From: JABFXC01 sp035551575
GTDB taxonomy: Bacteria > Gemmatimonadota > Gemmatimonadetes > Gemmatimonadales > Gemmatimonadaceae
Assembly: GCA_035551575.1 (NCBI GenBank)
Contig: DASZNJ010000395.1
Span: 1-20,182 of the forward strand
DNA length: 20,182 bases
Direction of reading: 5' to 3'
Positions 1-7,749 of this stretch are shown here, one piece after another; the stretch's first letter is position 1, and the number at the start of each line of letters is the position of its first letter. Made by a program: the position numbers and the translations under genes. The notes under the pieces were generated by a model, which saw nothing but the letters and a program-made list of their open reading frames with translations, was not told the origin of the DNA and did no database searches.

Positions 1-92
1 GAGCCGGTCGCCGAGTCGCTGCTGCCGTCCTTGATGACGACGCACGCGCAAGGCAGGGCCAGCAGCGCGCCGAAGGCGGCGAGACGACGCAT
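1..92 (-). CDS. N-terminal fragment of an exported (possibly lipo-) protein
   Basis: Only the first 30 codons lie in the window; the gene runs off the left edge. The fragment starts with two arginines (MRRLAAFGALLALPCACVV), followed by a hydrophobic stretch and two closely spaced cysteines at residues 15 and 17, then a polar Gly/Ser/Asp-rich stretch. That is the pattern of a signal peptide. The cysteines could be lipid attachment sites, but neither sits in a canonical lipobox, because proline or cysteine occupies key positions. The ATG shares one base with the TGA of the HAD gene upstream of it on the minus strand (TGATG), so the two are probably co-translated. Function cannot be told from this fragment. 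Confidence 0.55.
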   Translation of the reverse strand, partial: MRRLAAFGALLALPCACVVIKDGSSDSATG

Positions 93-694
93 CAGAGGAT
101 CCCCCGCTCCTCGAGGTCGAGGCGGAGCCCCGCCGCGTCAATGAAGTGATGGGTCTGCCAGCCGGCCGCGGCGGCCGGGACGAGGTTCTGCCGGCGGTCG
201 TCGACGAAGAGGATCGCGCCCGGCTCGGCGCCGGCGATCGCCATCGCCCGCTCGAAGATGACGTGCGACGGCTTGCGTACGCCCAGCCAGCACGACGACA
301 GGAACGCCTCGAACAGCGGGTTCAGGCCGAAGCTGGCGATGCGATGGCGATTGAGCTCGTCCGCCTCGTTGTTGAGCGTCATCAGCGCCAGGTCGCCGCG
401 CTTCGCGACGTCCGCGACGATCGCGATGGTCCCGAAGAACGGCTCGCTCTGGCCGAACATGAAGGCGATGAACTCTTCCTTCGTGAACGACCGCGGCTCG
501 AAGAACACCGCGCTGTCGAGGTACTCGTCGAGAGAAAGCCGCCCGATCTCCCAGTCGCCGACCAGCTCGTGGTGGCGGTTCTCGAACTCGGGACCGAGAT
601 CGAAGTGCGCCTCGGCGCGCCCGCGCTGCTCGTGGTCCCAGCCGTTGGAGCCGAGGACGCCGCCGATGTCGAAGAAGATGTGAGTGAGTGCCAT
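92..694 (-). CDS. HAD-superfamily hydrolase (YihX-like phosphatase)
   Basis: A 200-residue cytoplasmic hydrolase of the haloacid dehalogenase superfamily. Motif I is FFDIGGVL with nucleophile Asp9. Motif II is the Thr106 region (LMTLNNE), motif III is Lys141 (VRKPS), and motif IV is the Asp165-Asp166 pair (ILFVDDRRQN). An alpha-helical cap lies between motifs I and II, as in subfamily I. The second motif I aspartate, the usual acid/base of HAD phosphatases, is replaced by Gly11. This resembles the FDLGNV motif of E. coli YihX, so substrate and even reaction are open. I chose the ATG at 694; an in-frame TTG at 715 would add seven polar residues. Neither start has a clear Shine-Dalgarno sequence. 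The gene diverges from the ABC1 kinase gene and overlaps the next minus-strand gene. Confidence 0.85.
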   Translation of the reverse strand: MALTHIFFDIGGVLGSNGWDHEQRGRAEAHFDLGPEFENRHHELVGDWEIGRLSLDEYLDSAVFFEPRSFTKEEFIAFMFGQSEPFFGTIAIVADVAKRGDLALMTLNNEADELNRHRIASFGLNPLFEAFLSSCWLGVRKPSHVIFERAMAIAGAEPGAILFVDDRRQNLVPAAAAGWQTHHFIDAAGLRLDLEERGIL

Positions 695-713
695 GTCGCG
701 GTCGCTATCTTTC

Positions 714-718
714 AAGGA
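714..718 (+). promoter_or_regulatory. ribosome binding site deciding the ABC1 kinase start
   Basis: AAGGA ends two bases before the ATG at 721. The spacing is short, but it favours this ATG over an in-frame GTG at 688, which has no G-rich stretch before it and lies inside the divergent HAD gene. Confidence 0.45.
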
Positions 719-720
719 TC

Positions 721-2154
721 ATGCGCGCCGTCGTCGTCTCGCTCCGCATCCTCCCCTTCGTCCTCTCCTTTCTCCGGGACCGGCGAAGATGGATCGTCGC
801 CGGTGCCCCGCTGGTGCGCTCCGACACATACCACCGCCGCCGCGCCGAGGAGCTGGTCGGGCTGATCGCGGCGCTCGGCCCGACTTTCGTCAAGCTGGCG
901 CAGGTGATCGGCGCGCGGGCCGATCTCGTCCCCGAACCCTACCTCTCGACGCTCGGCCGGCTGCACGACCAGGTGCCGCCGGTGGCGTACGACGAGATCG
1001 CCCGCACCATCAGCGAGAGCTACGGCGCACCGGTCGAGACGCTGTTCGAGCGCTTCGACCCCGTGCCGATCGCCGCCGCCTCGCTCGGCCAGGTACACCG
1101 CGCGAGTCTCGACGGCCGCGAGGTAGTGGTCAAGGTGCTGCGGCCGCGTGTCGAGGAGATGGTCGCGGTGGACGTGAAGGCGTCGTCGCGCATCCTCGCC
1201 GCGGTCGCGAAGCGGTGGCCGAACCGCCACGTCATCGCGCTGCAGGGGGCGATCGCGGAGTTCTCGGTGCGCGTCGGCGACGAGCTGGACTTCCGCAAGG
1301 AGGCGGCAGTCGCCGACGAGATCCGCGCGAACTTCGTCGCCAACAAGAAGGTCATCGTCCCCGCCGTGCATCACGAGATGACGCGGCAGCGGGTGCTCGT
1401 CCTCGACTACGTGGATGGCCGCCGGATCGACATGCTCGGCGACTGGGTGGCGACGGGGAAGGTGCGCGGCACGGACGTCGTCGCGACGGTGATGGAGATG
1501 TACATCCAGATGATGCTGATCGACGGGCTCTTTCACGCCGACCCGCATCCCGGGAACCTGATGGTCGCGCCCGACGGCCGGCTGGTGCTCCTCGACTTCG
1601 GGATGGCGGTGCGCGTCCCGCGCGAGCAGCGGCTGCGGCTGGTCGAGACCGTGTTCGCGGCGATCCGCGGCGACGTCGAGGGGATCGTCGGCGGCTTCGA
1701 ATCGTTAGGCGTCCTCCTCCCGGGGTCCGACCGCGAGGCGATCGTCGTCCTCGTCCGCAAGCTGCTGGTGATCGCCGGGGAGAAGTCGGTCACCCGCGAG
1801 CGGCTGGAGCGGCTGCTCGCCGACCGGGTGCTGGCCGAGATCTTCGACGCCCCGATCATCCTCCCGAGCGACCTGGTGTACTTCGCGCGGACCGCGTCGC
1901 TGATCGAGGGATTGGGGACGCGCTACGATCCGCACTTCAACGCGATCGATTTCGCCGGCCCGATCGCGGTGCGGCTGCGTGGGCGGATCATGGCGTCGCT
2001 GAAGGGCGCGACTCCGCCGCGCTCGCCGAGCGATTGGGTCGTCGAGATCGGCGGGCTGCTCGGCGACGTCGCCGGGGTCGTGCAGCGCGCGGGGCGGGAG
2101 ATCGCAACGCTGGTCGGGGGGAGGGTGCTCGGTCGGGGCGCGCCCGTGCGATGA
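721..2154 (+). CDS. ABC1/UbiB-family atypical protein kinase-like protein
   Basis: This 477-residue protein belongs to the ABC1/ADCK/UbiB family, whose members are atypical kinase-fold ATPases that support quinone or isoprenoid lipid metabolism at membranes. The family landmarks appear in order. The KxGQ-type motif is at residues 58-61 but reads KLAQ. The alanine-rich loop AAASLGQVH starts at 118, the nucleotide lysine is at about 138 (VVVKVLRP), the catalytic HADPHPGN is at 272-279, and the metal-binding DFG is at 292-294. The C-terminal region lacks the two strong transmembrane helices of E. coli UbiB, so membrane attachment would be peripheral. No other quinone gene is nearby, so I give no symbol. 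One TTA codon at 1705 lies in the CGTTAGGC octamer. The stop codon is one base from the stop of the convergent DedA-PAP2 gene. Confidence 0.9.
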   Translation: MRAVVVSLRILPFVLSFLRDRRRWIVAGAPLVRSDTYHRRRAEELVGLIAALGPTFVKLAQVIGARADLVPEPYLSTLGRLHDQVPPVAYDEIARTISESYGAPVETLFERFDPVPIAAASLGQVHRASLDGREVVVKVLRPRVEEMVAVDVKASSRILAAVAKRWPNRHVIALQGAIAEFSVRVGDELDFRKEAAVADEIRANFVANKKVIVPAVHHEMTRQRVLVLDYVDGRRIDMLGDWVATGKVRGTDVVATVMEMYIQMMLIDGLFHADPHPGNLMVAPDGRLVLLDFGMAVRVPREQRLRLVETVFAAIRGDVEGIVGGFESLGVLLPGSDREAIVVLVRKLLVIAGEKSVTRERLERLLADRVLAEIFDAPIILPSDLVYFARTASLIEGLGTRYDPHFNAIDFAGPIAVRLRGRIMASLKGATPPRSPSDWVVEIGGLLGDVAGVVQRAGREIATLVGGRVLGRGAPVR

Positions 2155-2155
2155 G

Positions 2156-3592
2156 TCACGGCCGCCCGGGTGCGCCACTGGCGCCGCGGTTCATGGCCCA
2201 GGTGGCCCGCTCCGCAGCGGGTGTACTCCGGCCGACGTCGCGCCGACGGCGTGCGGTCTCGACGCCCGATGCGCACGCCGCGAGCCAGACCGCAGCCGCG
2301 GCGTAGCCCCCGACCACGTCGCTGAAGTAGTGCACGCCCAGGTACAGCCGGCTGAAGCCGATCAGGAGCGCCAGGAACACGGCACCGAGTGAGATCGCGA
2401 GGGGCGCACGCCGGGCGGGCGCCCAGAACGCGATCAGAAGATAGGCGAGCATGCCGAAGGCGACGAGCGACATCGTGGCGTGTCCGCTCGGGAAGCTGAA
2501 GCCATGCTCGACGTAGAACGCCTCGGCGTAGGGGGGACGCGGCCGCCTGATGACGTGCTTCAGCGTCCAGTCGATGACGCCCGCGCCGACGAACGCGGCG
2601 CCCCACCCCCAGAATGCGAGCCAGTGCCGTCGCCAGGCCAGAACCCCCGCGACCACGACTCCGATCGCCCCGAGCGACGGTGGCGTACCGATGAGCGTGA
2701 TGGCGTAGAAGGCGCGGTCGCCCGCCGGCGTCGCGTGCGCACGGAACCAGTGCGCGAGCGTGACGTCGAAGACGGTGAGCGGATCGTGATGGATCACGTC
2801 CTCCGTGATCCCGCCGAACAGCCAGAGGGCCGCGAGGCTCGTGACGAGACCGATCGTCAGGTGGAGCCCGAGGATTCCGCCCGGGGCGAAGCGGGCGAGG
2901 ACGAACGCCCACGCTCGCGGGTAGCGCGCCTGCAGGCGACGGGCGACCTGCGTCCGGCAGCACGCGCCCCACACCCGCTCGGCGATGACCCGGAGCCCGG
3001 CCTCCGAGAGGTCGAACCGCCGCCAGAGGATCACGAGCACGGCGACCAGCGCGGCGAGCAATGCCAGGGCGAAGCTCGCCTGGCCCGCGTAGCGTTCGAG
3101 CGCGGGCAGGTTTCTGCCGAAGACATAGCCGAGGGTGCCGAAGACGGCTGACCAGGCCACGCCGCCTAACGCGTTCCATGTCATGAAGGCACCGTACGGC
3201 ATCGCGCCGGCGCCGGCGAAGAACGCGGCCCACGTCCGGAGGAGCGCGACGAAGCGCCCGATGAAGACGGTCCTGCCGCCATGTCGAGCGAAGAACCGGT
3301 GCACGCGCTCGAGCTTCCGCTCGTCGAAGCGCAGCAGCCGGCCGTGGCGGCGCACGAGCGCGAGCCCGCCCTTCCTGCCGATCCAGTAGCCGGCGTTGTC
3401 GCCAAGAATCGCCGCCACGGCCGCCGTCGCGATCACACCGAAGATCGAGAGATGACCCTGCGCCGCGACGGCGGCAGCGGTCACGAGCGCGGTCTCACCG
3501 GGAAGAGGTATCCCCATGCTCTCGAGCGCGATCAGCGCGAAGAGAACGACATACCCGTACGTGACAACCAGTCCCATCAGCGTGTCGTGCAT
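2156..3592 (-). CDS. DedA (VTT)-PAP2 fusion, probable polyprenyl-phosphate flippase/phosphatase
   Basis: This 478-residue polytopic inner-membrane protein joins two families. Residues 1 to about 190 are DedA/SNARE-associated: the entry motif E24-SMGIPLPGE and the R113-to-R119 loop (FIGRFVALLRT) lie between hydrophobic stretches. Residues 240 to about 450 are type 2 phosphatidic acid phosphatase with a complete active site: K345-x6-R352-P353, PSGH at 368-371, and S414-R415-x5-H421-x3-D425. DedA proteins of the UptA type translocate undecaprenyl phosphate, and bacterial PAP2 enzymes dephosphorylate undecaprenyl pyrophosphate or other lipid phosphates. One chain could therefore dephosphorylate and flip the carrier; this is inference. 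The ATG at 3592 is preceded by CGGGGAG at a good distance. Other possible substrates are phosphatidate or phosphatidylglycerophosphate. Confidence 0.92.
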   Translation of the reverse strand: MHDTLMGLVVTYGYVVLFALIALESMGIPLPGETALVTAAAVAAQGHLSIFGVIATAAVAAILGDNAGYWIGRKGGLALVRRHGRLLRFDERKLERVHRFFARHGGRTVFIGRFVALLRTWAAFFAGAGAMPYGAFMTWNALGGVAWSAVFGTLGYVFGRNLPALERYAGQASFALALLAALVAVLVILWRRFDLSEAGLRVIAERVWGACCRTQVARRLQARYPRAWAFVLARFAPGGILGLHLTIGLVTSLAALWLFGGITEDVIHHDPLTVFDVTLAHWFRAHATPAGDRAFYAITLIGTPPSLGAIGVVVAGVLAWRRHWLAFWGWGAAFVGAGVIDWTLKHVIRRPRPPYAEAFYVEHGFSFPSGHATMSLVAFGMLAYLLIAFWAPARRAPLAISLGAVFLALLIGFSRLYLGVHYFSDVVGGYAAAAVWLAACASGVETARRRRDVGRSTPAAERATWAMNRGASGAPGRP

Positions 3593-3652
3593 CGATCTCC
3601 CCGATCCAGTTCGTATCGTGCCGTGCTGCCCGCCGCCGCGCAGCTGCCTTCG

Positions 3653-4111
3653 CTAGCGATCCATCACCACGGCGGCCAGTTCCGCCTCGCACGCCAGCAT
3701 GTCCCCGACGAACGCTTCCGCGCGCACCTTGCGCATCCGTCCGCGGGCATGCGTGACGAGGACCTCGATCCTGAGCTGATCGCCCGGGCGCGCGTAGCCA
3801 TGCCAGCGTACGCCATCGATCGAGGCGAAGTAGACGACCCGTTGTGAGGGGTCAGCCTGTCCGGCCATGAACAGCAGCCCGCCGGCCTGGGCCATCGCTT
3901 CAAGGATCAGGAGCCCTGGCATCAGCATCGGGCCGTCCGGCGTCCCCGCGAAGAACGGTTCGTTCGCCGTCACGTTTTTCACGGCAACCAGCCTGGTTCC
4001 CGGCACGAACTCGGTGACCGCGTCGACGAAGAGGAAGGGATACCGGTGGGGGAGGATCCGCATCACCTCATCGATGCCCAGCACGGTACGGTCGCCTGGT
4101 CCCGGCGTCAT
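3653..4111 (-). CDS. FabZ-like hotdog protein lacking the catalytic histidine
   Basis: A 152-residue single hotdog domain with clear FabZ ancestry: LGIDEVMRILPHRYPFLFVD at 11-30, the KNVTANEPFF strand at 45-54, and MPGLLILEAMAQAGG at 64-78. In FabZ the dyad is the His of GHFP (His49 in Pseudomonas aeruginosa FabZ) and a Glu 14 residues later (Glu63). Here the Glu is present (Glu71), but the GHFP stretch reads GTPDG with Thr57 at the histidine position. Spacing is conserved, so this is a substitution and not a frameshift. Ordinary 3-hydroxyacyl-ACP dehydratase activity is therefore doubtful; acyl-thioester binding or hydrolysis is an alternative. The ATG overlaps the TGA of the TonB receptor (ATGA), with no Shine-Dalgarno sequence, so translation is probably coupled to a receptor gene. 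That is unusual company for fatty-acid synthesis. Confidence 0.85.
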   Translation of the reverse strand: MTPGPGDRTVLGIDEVMRILPHRYPFLFVDAVTEFVPGTRLVAVKNVTANEPFFAGTPDGPMLMPGLLILEAMAQAGGLLFMAGQADPSQRVVYFASIDGVRWHGYARPGDQLRIEVLVTHARGRMRKVRAEAFVGDMLACEAELAAVVMDR

Positions 4112-6330
4112 TGAATCGACACGCGAACGCCCGCGTTGATGACCCGCCCGTCGAGGGGGGCCCACTGCTCCGTCGTCCAGGCGCCGGCCGCGCCGCGCGC
4201 CGGGCGGAGCAGCGGATCGAAGCGAGTCTGCCTCACGTTCGTCAGGTTCTCCGCGTTGACGAAGACCGTTGCCGCCCCGATTCGCTGCGAGGCCAGGAGT
4301 CCGACCGTCGTGTACGGCACGCTGACGGTGCGGTACGGGTCGTCGGCGAGCGCCTGGCGGCCGGTGTAGAATGCCTCGAGTCCGACGCGCGTCCCCGTTT
4401 CGTCCTCCTCGAAGGCGACGTCGAGTCCCCCCGCATGCCGCGGCACGAGCGGCGCCGCGACGCGGTGCATCGCCTCCGGCGACCATTCGGCGGAGCGCGT
4501 GAAGCTGTACAGCGCGGTCACCGCCAGCGGCTCGCGCGAGTACACGGCGAACAGCTCCGCGCCGTCGGTGCGCGTCGGGGCCGGCGCGTTGCGCAGCGTG
4601 AAGGTTCCGACAGCGGGGGCGACTCCGGTTTCCGTCACGACGGCCGAGGAAAGGTGTGAGCGATAGAGCGTGCCGTTCAACTCGAGTGGCCCGAGCGCCC
4701 CGTTGACGTCGAGCGACGCGTAGCGGATCCGCTCGGCCGACAGTGCGCCGAACCCGCGCTCCCGCGCAAGTCCCACCGCGTCAGCTTCCTCGACGAGCGA
4801 CGTCGGGGCGGACATGCCGGCGGCGGCGGAGAGACGTGCGCTCCACGTCGCGGTGAGATGGGTCAGCAACGAGAGCCGCGGACTGACAAAGGAGCCGTAG
4901 CGGCTGTGATGGTCGAGGCGCGCGCTCGCGGCGAGCGACACCCGGCCCAGCGGAGTATATGTGTCCTGCGCGAAGATCGAGGTGGTGAGGAAGTCGAAGC
5001 TGGCAGCGGGCAGCCTTGCAGCGGCCAACAGATCCTGCCCGGCCGCGGCGCCGACGACAAGCTCGTGCGTGCCGGCCGTCCGCGCCCACGAGAGCTCGGC
5101 GAGCGCGGTACCACGGCGGTCGGACTCCGTGCTGTCGCCAAGCTGCCTGTCCTGCCACTGCCGGTTCGCCGACGCGCGGATCGTCACCAGCCCGGGTCCG
5201 GCGGCAAGACGAACGACGCTTCCGATATCGGCGCGTCTGGTAGCCGCGCTGACGGGAAACGCGTCGTTGCCGGCGGGCGCCGGTACGGTGCCGCCACCAT
5301 CGCGGCGCTCGGTCGCACCACCGAAGGTGAGCATCGCGGAGCTGCCACCTGTTCCGGTCCAGAAGAACCGCGGACGGAGCTCGGCACGCCGAAATCCGGG
5401 GACATCCGCCCAGCCGTCGCCGCTCACATCGCGCATGGCCTGGCGGTGGAGGCCACCGATCAGCGTGTACCCCCACCGTGCCGGAAGCGAGCCGGCCGAC
5501 CAGAGCAACGCGTCGGCGCCGCCCTGCGACGTGGCGTTCACCAGCAGCTCGCGCTCGTGCTGCCCGGCTGCCGGCGGACGGCGCGACACCAGGTTGACGA
5601 CGCCGCCTAACGCGGCGGGACCATAGAGCGCGGTTGCCGGCCCCTTGATCACCTCGGCCTGGGCGAGGTCGAGCGGAGGGATCTGCAGGAAGCCGAGTCC
5701 TTCCGAGGAGGCTCCATACAGCGGGAGGCCGTCGGCGAGCAGCAGGGTGTATCGTCCGCGCAGTCCCTGCAGGCGGATCCCCGACCCGCCTAACGCCGGC
5801 GAGGAGGACTGGACGCGGGCGCCGGGAATCTCGCTGAGCAGGGTGGTCGGGTTCGCCGGCCGCATCTCGGTCTTCTCCCCCACGTCCTCCCTGGCGAGCA
5901 CCTCGACCCTGGTCGGCTCGTCCTGGATGCGATGTTCGCCGCGGGTGGCCGTCACCACGATCCCGGCGATTCTCGCGACCACGGTGCGGAGGCGCAGCGT
6001 GAGCGCCGTGTCGGCGCCGGGGGCGAGTGCGATCGAGAGCGATTCGGGAGCGAAGCCGATGCGTGACGCGATGAGCAGTCGTGCGCCAGCTGGCAGCGCG
6101 AGAACGACGGTGCCGGATGCGTCCGTTTCGGCGCCGATCGTCCCGCTCCGCACGAGCGCGTGCTCGAGCGGCCGCTGGCTCGCGCCCTCGCTGCCGACCA
6201 CCGTGACCGCCACCCGGGCAACCGGAGCCGCCGTCGAGTCCTGCGCGCGGAGGCGGGCCGCGAGCACCCCGCTCGCCGCGAGAAACAGCGCACAGCGGAG
6301 GAGCCTCCGCGCATCGTCTGGTCGTGACAT
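4108..6330 (-). CDS. TonB-dependent outer-membrane receptor (siderophore/cobalamin-like class)
   Basis: A 740-residue outer-membrane receptor. A signal peptide with arginines at 8, 9 and 12 ends at RLRA|QD (Ala29-Gln30). Next comes a carboxypeptidase-regulatory-like beta domain (about 38-110), and then the plug from GIVVTATRGEHRIQDEP, including the LQGLRGRYTLLLADGLPLYG and VIKGPATALYGPAALGGVVNLVSRRP blocks. A beta-barrel follows, ending in an alternating strand (INAGVRVSIQ). Receptors of this build import iron chelates, cobalamin or other metal complexes; the substrate cannot be read from the sequence. It sits just downstream of a two-component system of the metal-responsive CusR/QseB style and has its own Pho-box-like promoter. 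GGGAAG precedes the ATG. Two TTA codons lie in CGTTAGGC octamers (5605, 5788). It differs from the other two receptors in the window. Confidence 0.92.
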   Translation of the reverse strand: MSRPDDARRLLRCALFLAASGVLAARLRAQDSTAAPVARVAVTVVGSEGASQRPLEHALVRSGTIGAETDASGTVVLALPAGARLLIASRIGFAPESLSIALAPGADTALTLRLRTVVARIAGIVVTATRGEHRIQDEPTRVEVLAREDVGEKTEMRPANPTTLLSEIPGARVQSSSPALGGSGIRLQGLRGRYTLLLADGLPLYGASSEGLGFLQIPPLDLAQAEVIKGPATALYGPAALGGVVNLVSRRPPAAGQHERELLVNATSQGGADALLWSAGSLPARWGYTLIGGLHRQAMRDVSGDGWADVPGFRRAELRPRFFWTGTGGSSAMLTFGGATERRDGGGTVPAPAGNDAFPVSAATRRADIGSVVRLAAGPGLVTIRASANRQWQDRQLGDSTESDRRGTALAELSWARTAGTHELVVGAAAGQDLLAAARLPAASFDFLTTSIFAQDTYTPLGRVSLAASARLDHHSRYGSFVSPRLSLLTHLTATWSARLSAAAGMSAPTSLVEEADAVGLARERGFGALSAERIRYASLDVNGALGPLELNGTLYRSHLSSAVVTETGVAPAVGTFTLRNAPAPTRTDGAELFAVYSREPLAVTALYSFTRSAEWSPEAMHRVAAPLVPRHAGGLDVAFEEDETGTRVGLEAFYTGRQALADDPYRTVSVPYTTVGLLASQRIGAATVFVNAENLTNVRQTRFDPLLRPARGAAGAWTTEQWAPLDGRVINAGVRVSIQ

Positions 6331-6365
6331 CCGCTTCCCGATCTCCGCATCGCAGGTGGATCGGG

Positions 6366-6400
6366 AACGTAGCGCGCAGGTACTAACAGGACTGTGACAG
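6366..6400 (-). promoter_or_regulatory. Pho-box-like direct repeat plus -10 element upstream of the TonB receptor
   Basis: Read on the minus strand, CTGTCAC (6400-6394), a 4-base AGTC spacer, and CTGTTAG (6389-6383) form two direct half-sites with an 11-bp period. This is the arrangement bound by PhoB-class (OmpR-family) regulators. Eleven bases further on is TACGTT (6371-6366), a plausible -10 hexamer, so the box takes the place of a -35 element as in activated promoters of this class. A start near 6358 would leave a short leader containing GGAG and GGGAAG before the ATG at 6330. A 9-base palindrome (6392-6400) overlaps the first half-site. Confidence 0.45.
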
Positions 6401-6423
6401 ATGGTGTTCGGGCGGGGACGACC

Positions 6424-7749
6424 TCACCGTACCAGCGGGAAGCGCAGCTCGACCCGTGTCCCGCGCTCCGGCCGGGGGGTGATCGCGATGGTCGCTCCGT
6501 GAGCGTCGCAGATCCAGCGCGCGATCGAGAGTCCCAGGCCGGCGCCGCCCGCGCGTCCGCGCGCCGGATCGGCGCGATAGAACCGCTCGAACAGGTGCGG
6601 CGCCGCCTCGGCGGAAATGCCGATGCCGGTATCCTCGACCACGACGCGAGCGGCGTCACCGTCGGCCGACACGCCGATCGTCACGCGACCGCCCGCGGGG
6701 GTGTACTTCACGGCGTTGTCGAGCACCGTCATCAGCAGCTGCCGGATCAGGGCCGGATCGCCCGTCACCGGCGACTCGCGGAAGTCGGTGACGTCCACCG
6801 TCACGCCGTGGTGCGCGCCCATCGCCCGCGCGGCATGTGCCGCGTCCAGCGCGACGTCATCGAGGAAGACCCGCCTCCGCTCGATCGGCCGCTCCGCCGC
6901 ATCGGCCCGCGCGAGCATCAGCAGGTCGTCGAGGGTGCGTGAGAGCCGGCTCGCCTCGTCGTGCAGGTCGCGAATCGCCGCCGCGTACGTGGCGGCATCG
7001 CGCGTCTGCGCAAGGGTCACCGCGGCGCGTGCCAGCAGCGCCGCGACCGGCGTGCGCAGCTCGTGCGCAGCATCGGCCATGAAGCGGCGCATGTGGGCGA
7101 CCGTGGACACCACCGGCGCCGTCGACTTGCGTGCGAGCCAGAATCCTCCGGCCGCGACGAGTGCAACCGCGGCGGCCGCGGCGAGCGAGAACGCCGCGAT
7201 GACGGAGGCATACTCGTCCTCGAGCTCCTCGGTGTCCGCGGTTGCGACGATGACGAACCGCGCTCCCCGCACCGCGAACCGGGCAGCGTGCAGCTGGAGC
7301 GTGTGCTCGCCGCCGATGTCGGCCTGCAGCGAGATCGCTCCCTCGATCGCCGCCCGCGCGGCGGCTCCGCGGACCCAGCGGGATGCGGAGTCCGGAACCA
7401 GGGGCTGGCCCTGCAGATCGAACAGGTAGAGTGAACGGTCGGGAATCCGGATCGTCGCGAAGGTCGATCGCGGATCGGTGCCGGCCGGCGCGCGCGCGAG
7501 GAGGTCGCCCGCAGCCGTGGCCGCGCGGATGAGCGAGGCGTCGCGCTTCGCCGCGATCCCGCGCGCCACGGCGATGAAGAGTCCCGCGCCGAGGATCGCG
7601 ATCGTCGCGGAGACGGTGGCGAGGTACCAGGCCGTGAGCCGCCAGCGGAGCCGCTCGAGGGGGACGAGCGGGGGGAGCTCGTCCTGCCCCCGCGTGCGAG
7701 GGCCCTCGAGGGGCTCCGCACTTGTGCCCGCGGGCGACGGCGCGGTCAC
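6424..7749 (-). CDS. sensor histidine kinase
   Basis: A 441-residue inner-membrane sensor kinase, partner of the adjacent response regulator. Transmembrane helix 1 is at about 39-62, the periplasmic sensing domain at about 63-182, and helix 2 at about 183-206. Next come the H box with phospho-acceptor His229 (MADAAHELRTP), the N box (LLMTVLDNAVKYTP), G1 (VVEDTGIGIS), F (LFERFYRAD) and G2 (GGAGLGLSIA). Only about 15 residues separate helix 2 from the dimerisation helix, and they retain just a HAMP-like start (RKSTAPV), so a full HAMP domain is missing. The start is a GTG overlapping the regulator's TGA (GTGA). The core resembles the CusS/QseC/TctE group. The signal is unknown. Confidence 0.93.
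   Translation of the reverse strand: MTAPSPAGTSAEPLEGPRTRGQDELPPLVPLERLRWRLTAWYLATVSATIAILGAGLFIAVARGIAAKRDASLIRAATAAGDLLARAPAGTDPRSTFATIRIPDRSLYLFDLQGQPLVPDSASRWVRGAAARAAIEGAISLQADIGGEHTLQLHAARFAVRGARFVIVATADTEELEDEYASVIAAFSLAAAAAVALVAAGGFWLARKSTAPVVSTVAHMRRFMADAAHELRTPVAALLARAAVTLAQTRDAATYAAAIRDLHDEASRLSRTLDDLLMLARADAAERPIERRRVFLDDVALDAAHAARAMGAHHGVTVDVTDFRESPVTGDPALIRQLLMTVLDNAVKYTPAGGRVTIGVSADGDAARVVVEDTGIGISAEAAPHLFERFYRADPARGRAGGAGLGLSIARWICDAHGATIAITPRPERGTRVELRFPLVR

Noticed and set aside
2172..2184. Intrinsic terminator (GCGCCA/TGGCGC) between the convergent genes
   Set aside because: It is short, inside the coding end of the DedA-PAP2 gene, and followed by no U run in either direction.
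684..2306. 540-codon plus-strand frame overlapping the ABC1 gene
   Set aside because: It is arginine/proline-rich without motifs, while the overlapping frame has every ABC1 family motif.
3901..3960. Frameshift explaining the missing FabZ histidine
   Set aside because: Residue spacing from NEPFF to MPG equals that of real FabZ, and flanking residues align in frame, so it is a substitution.
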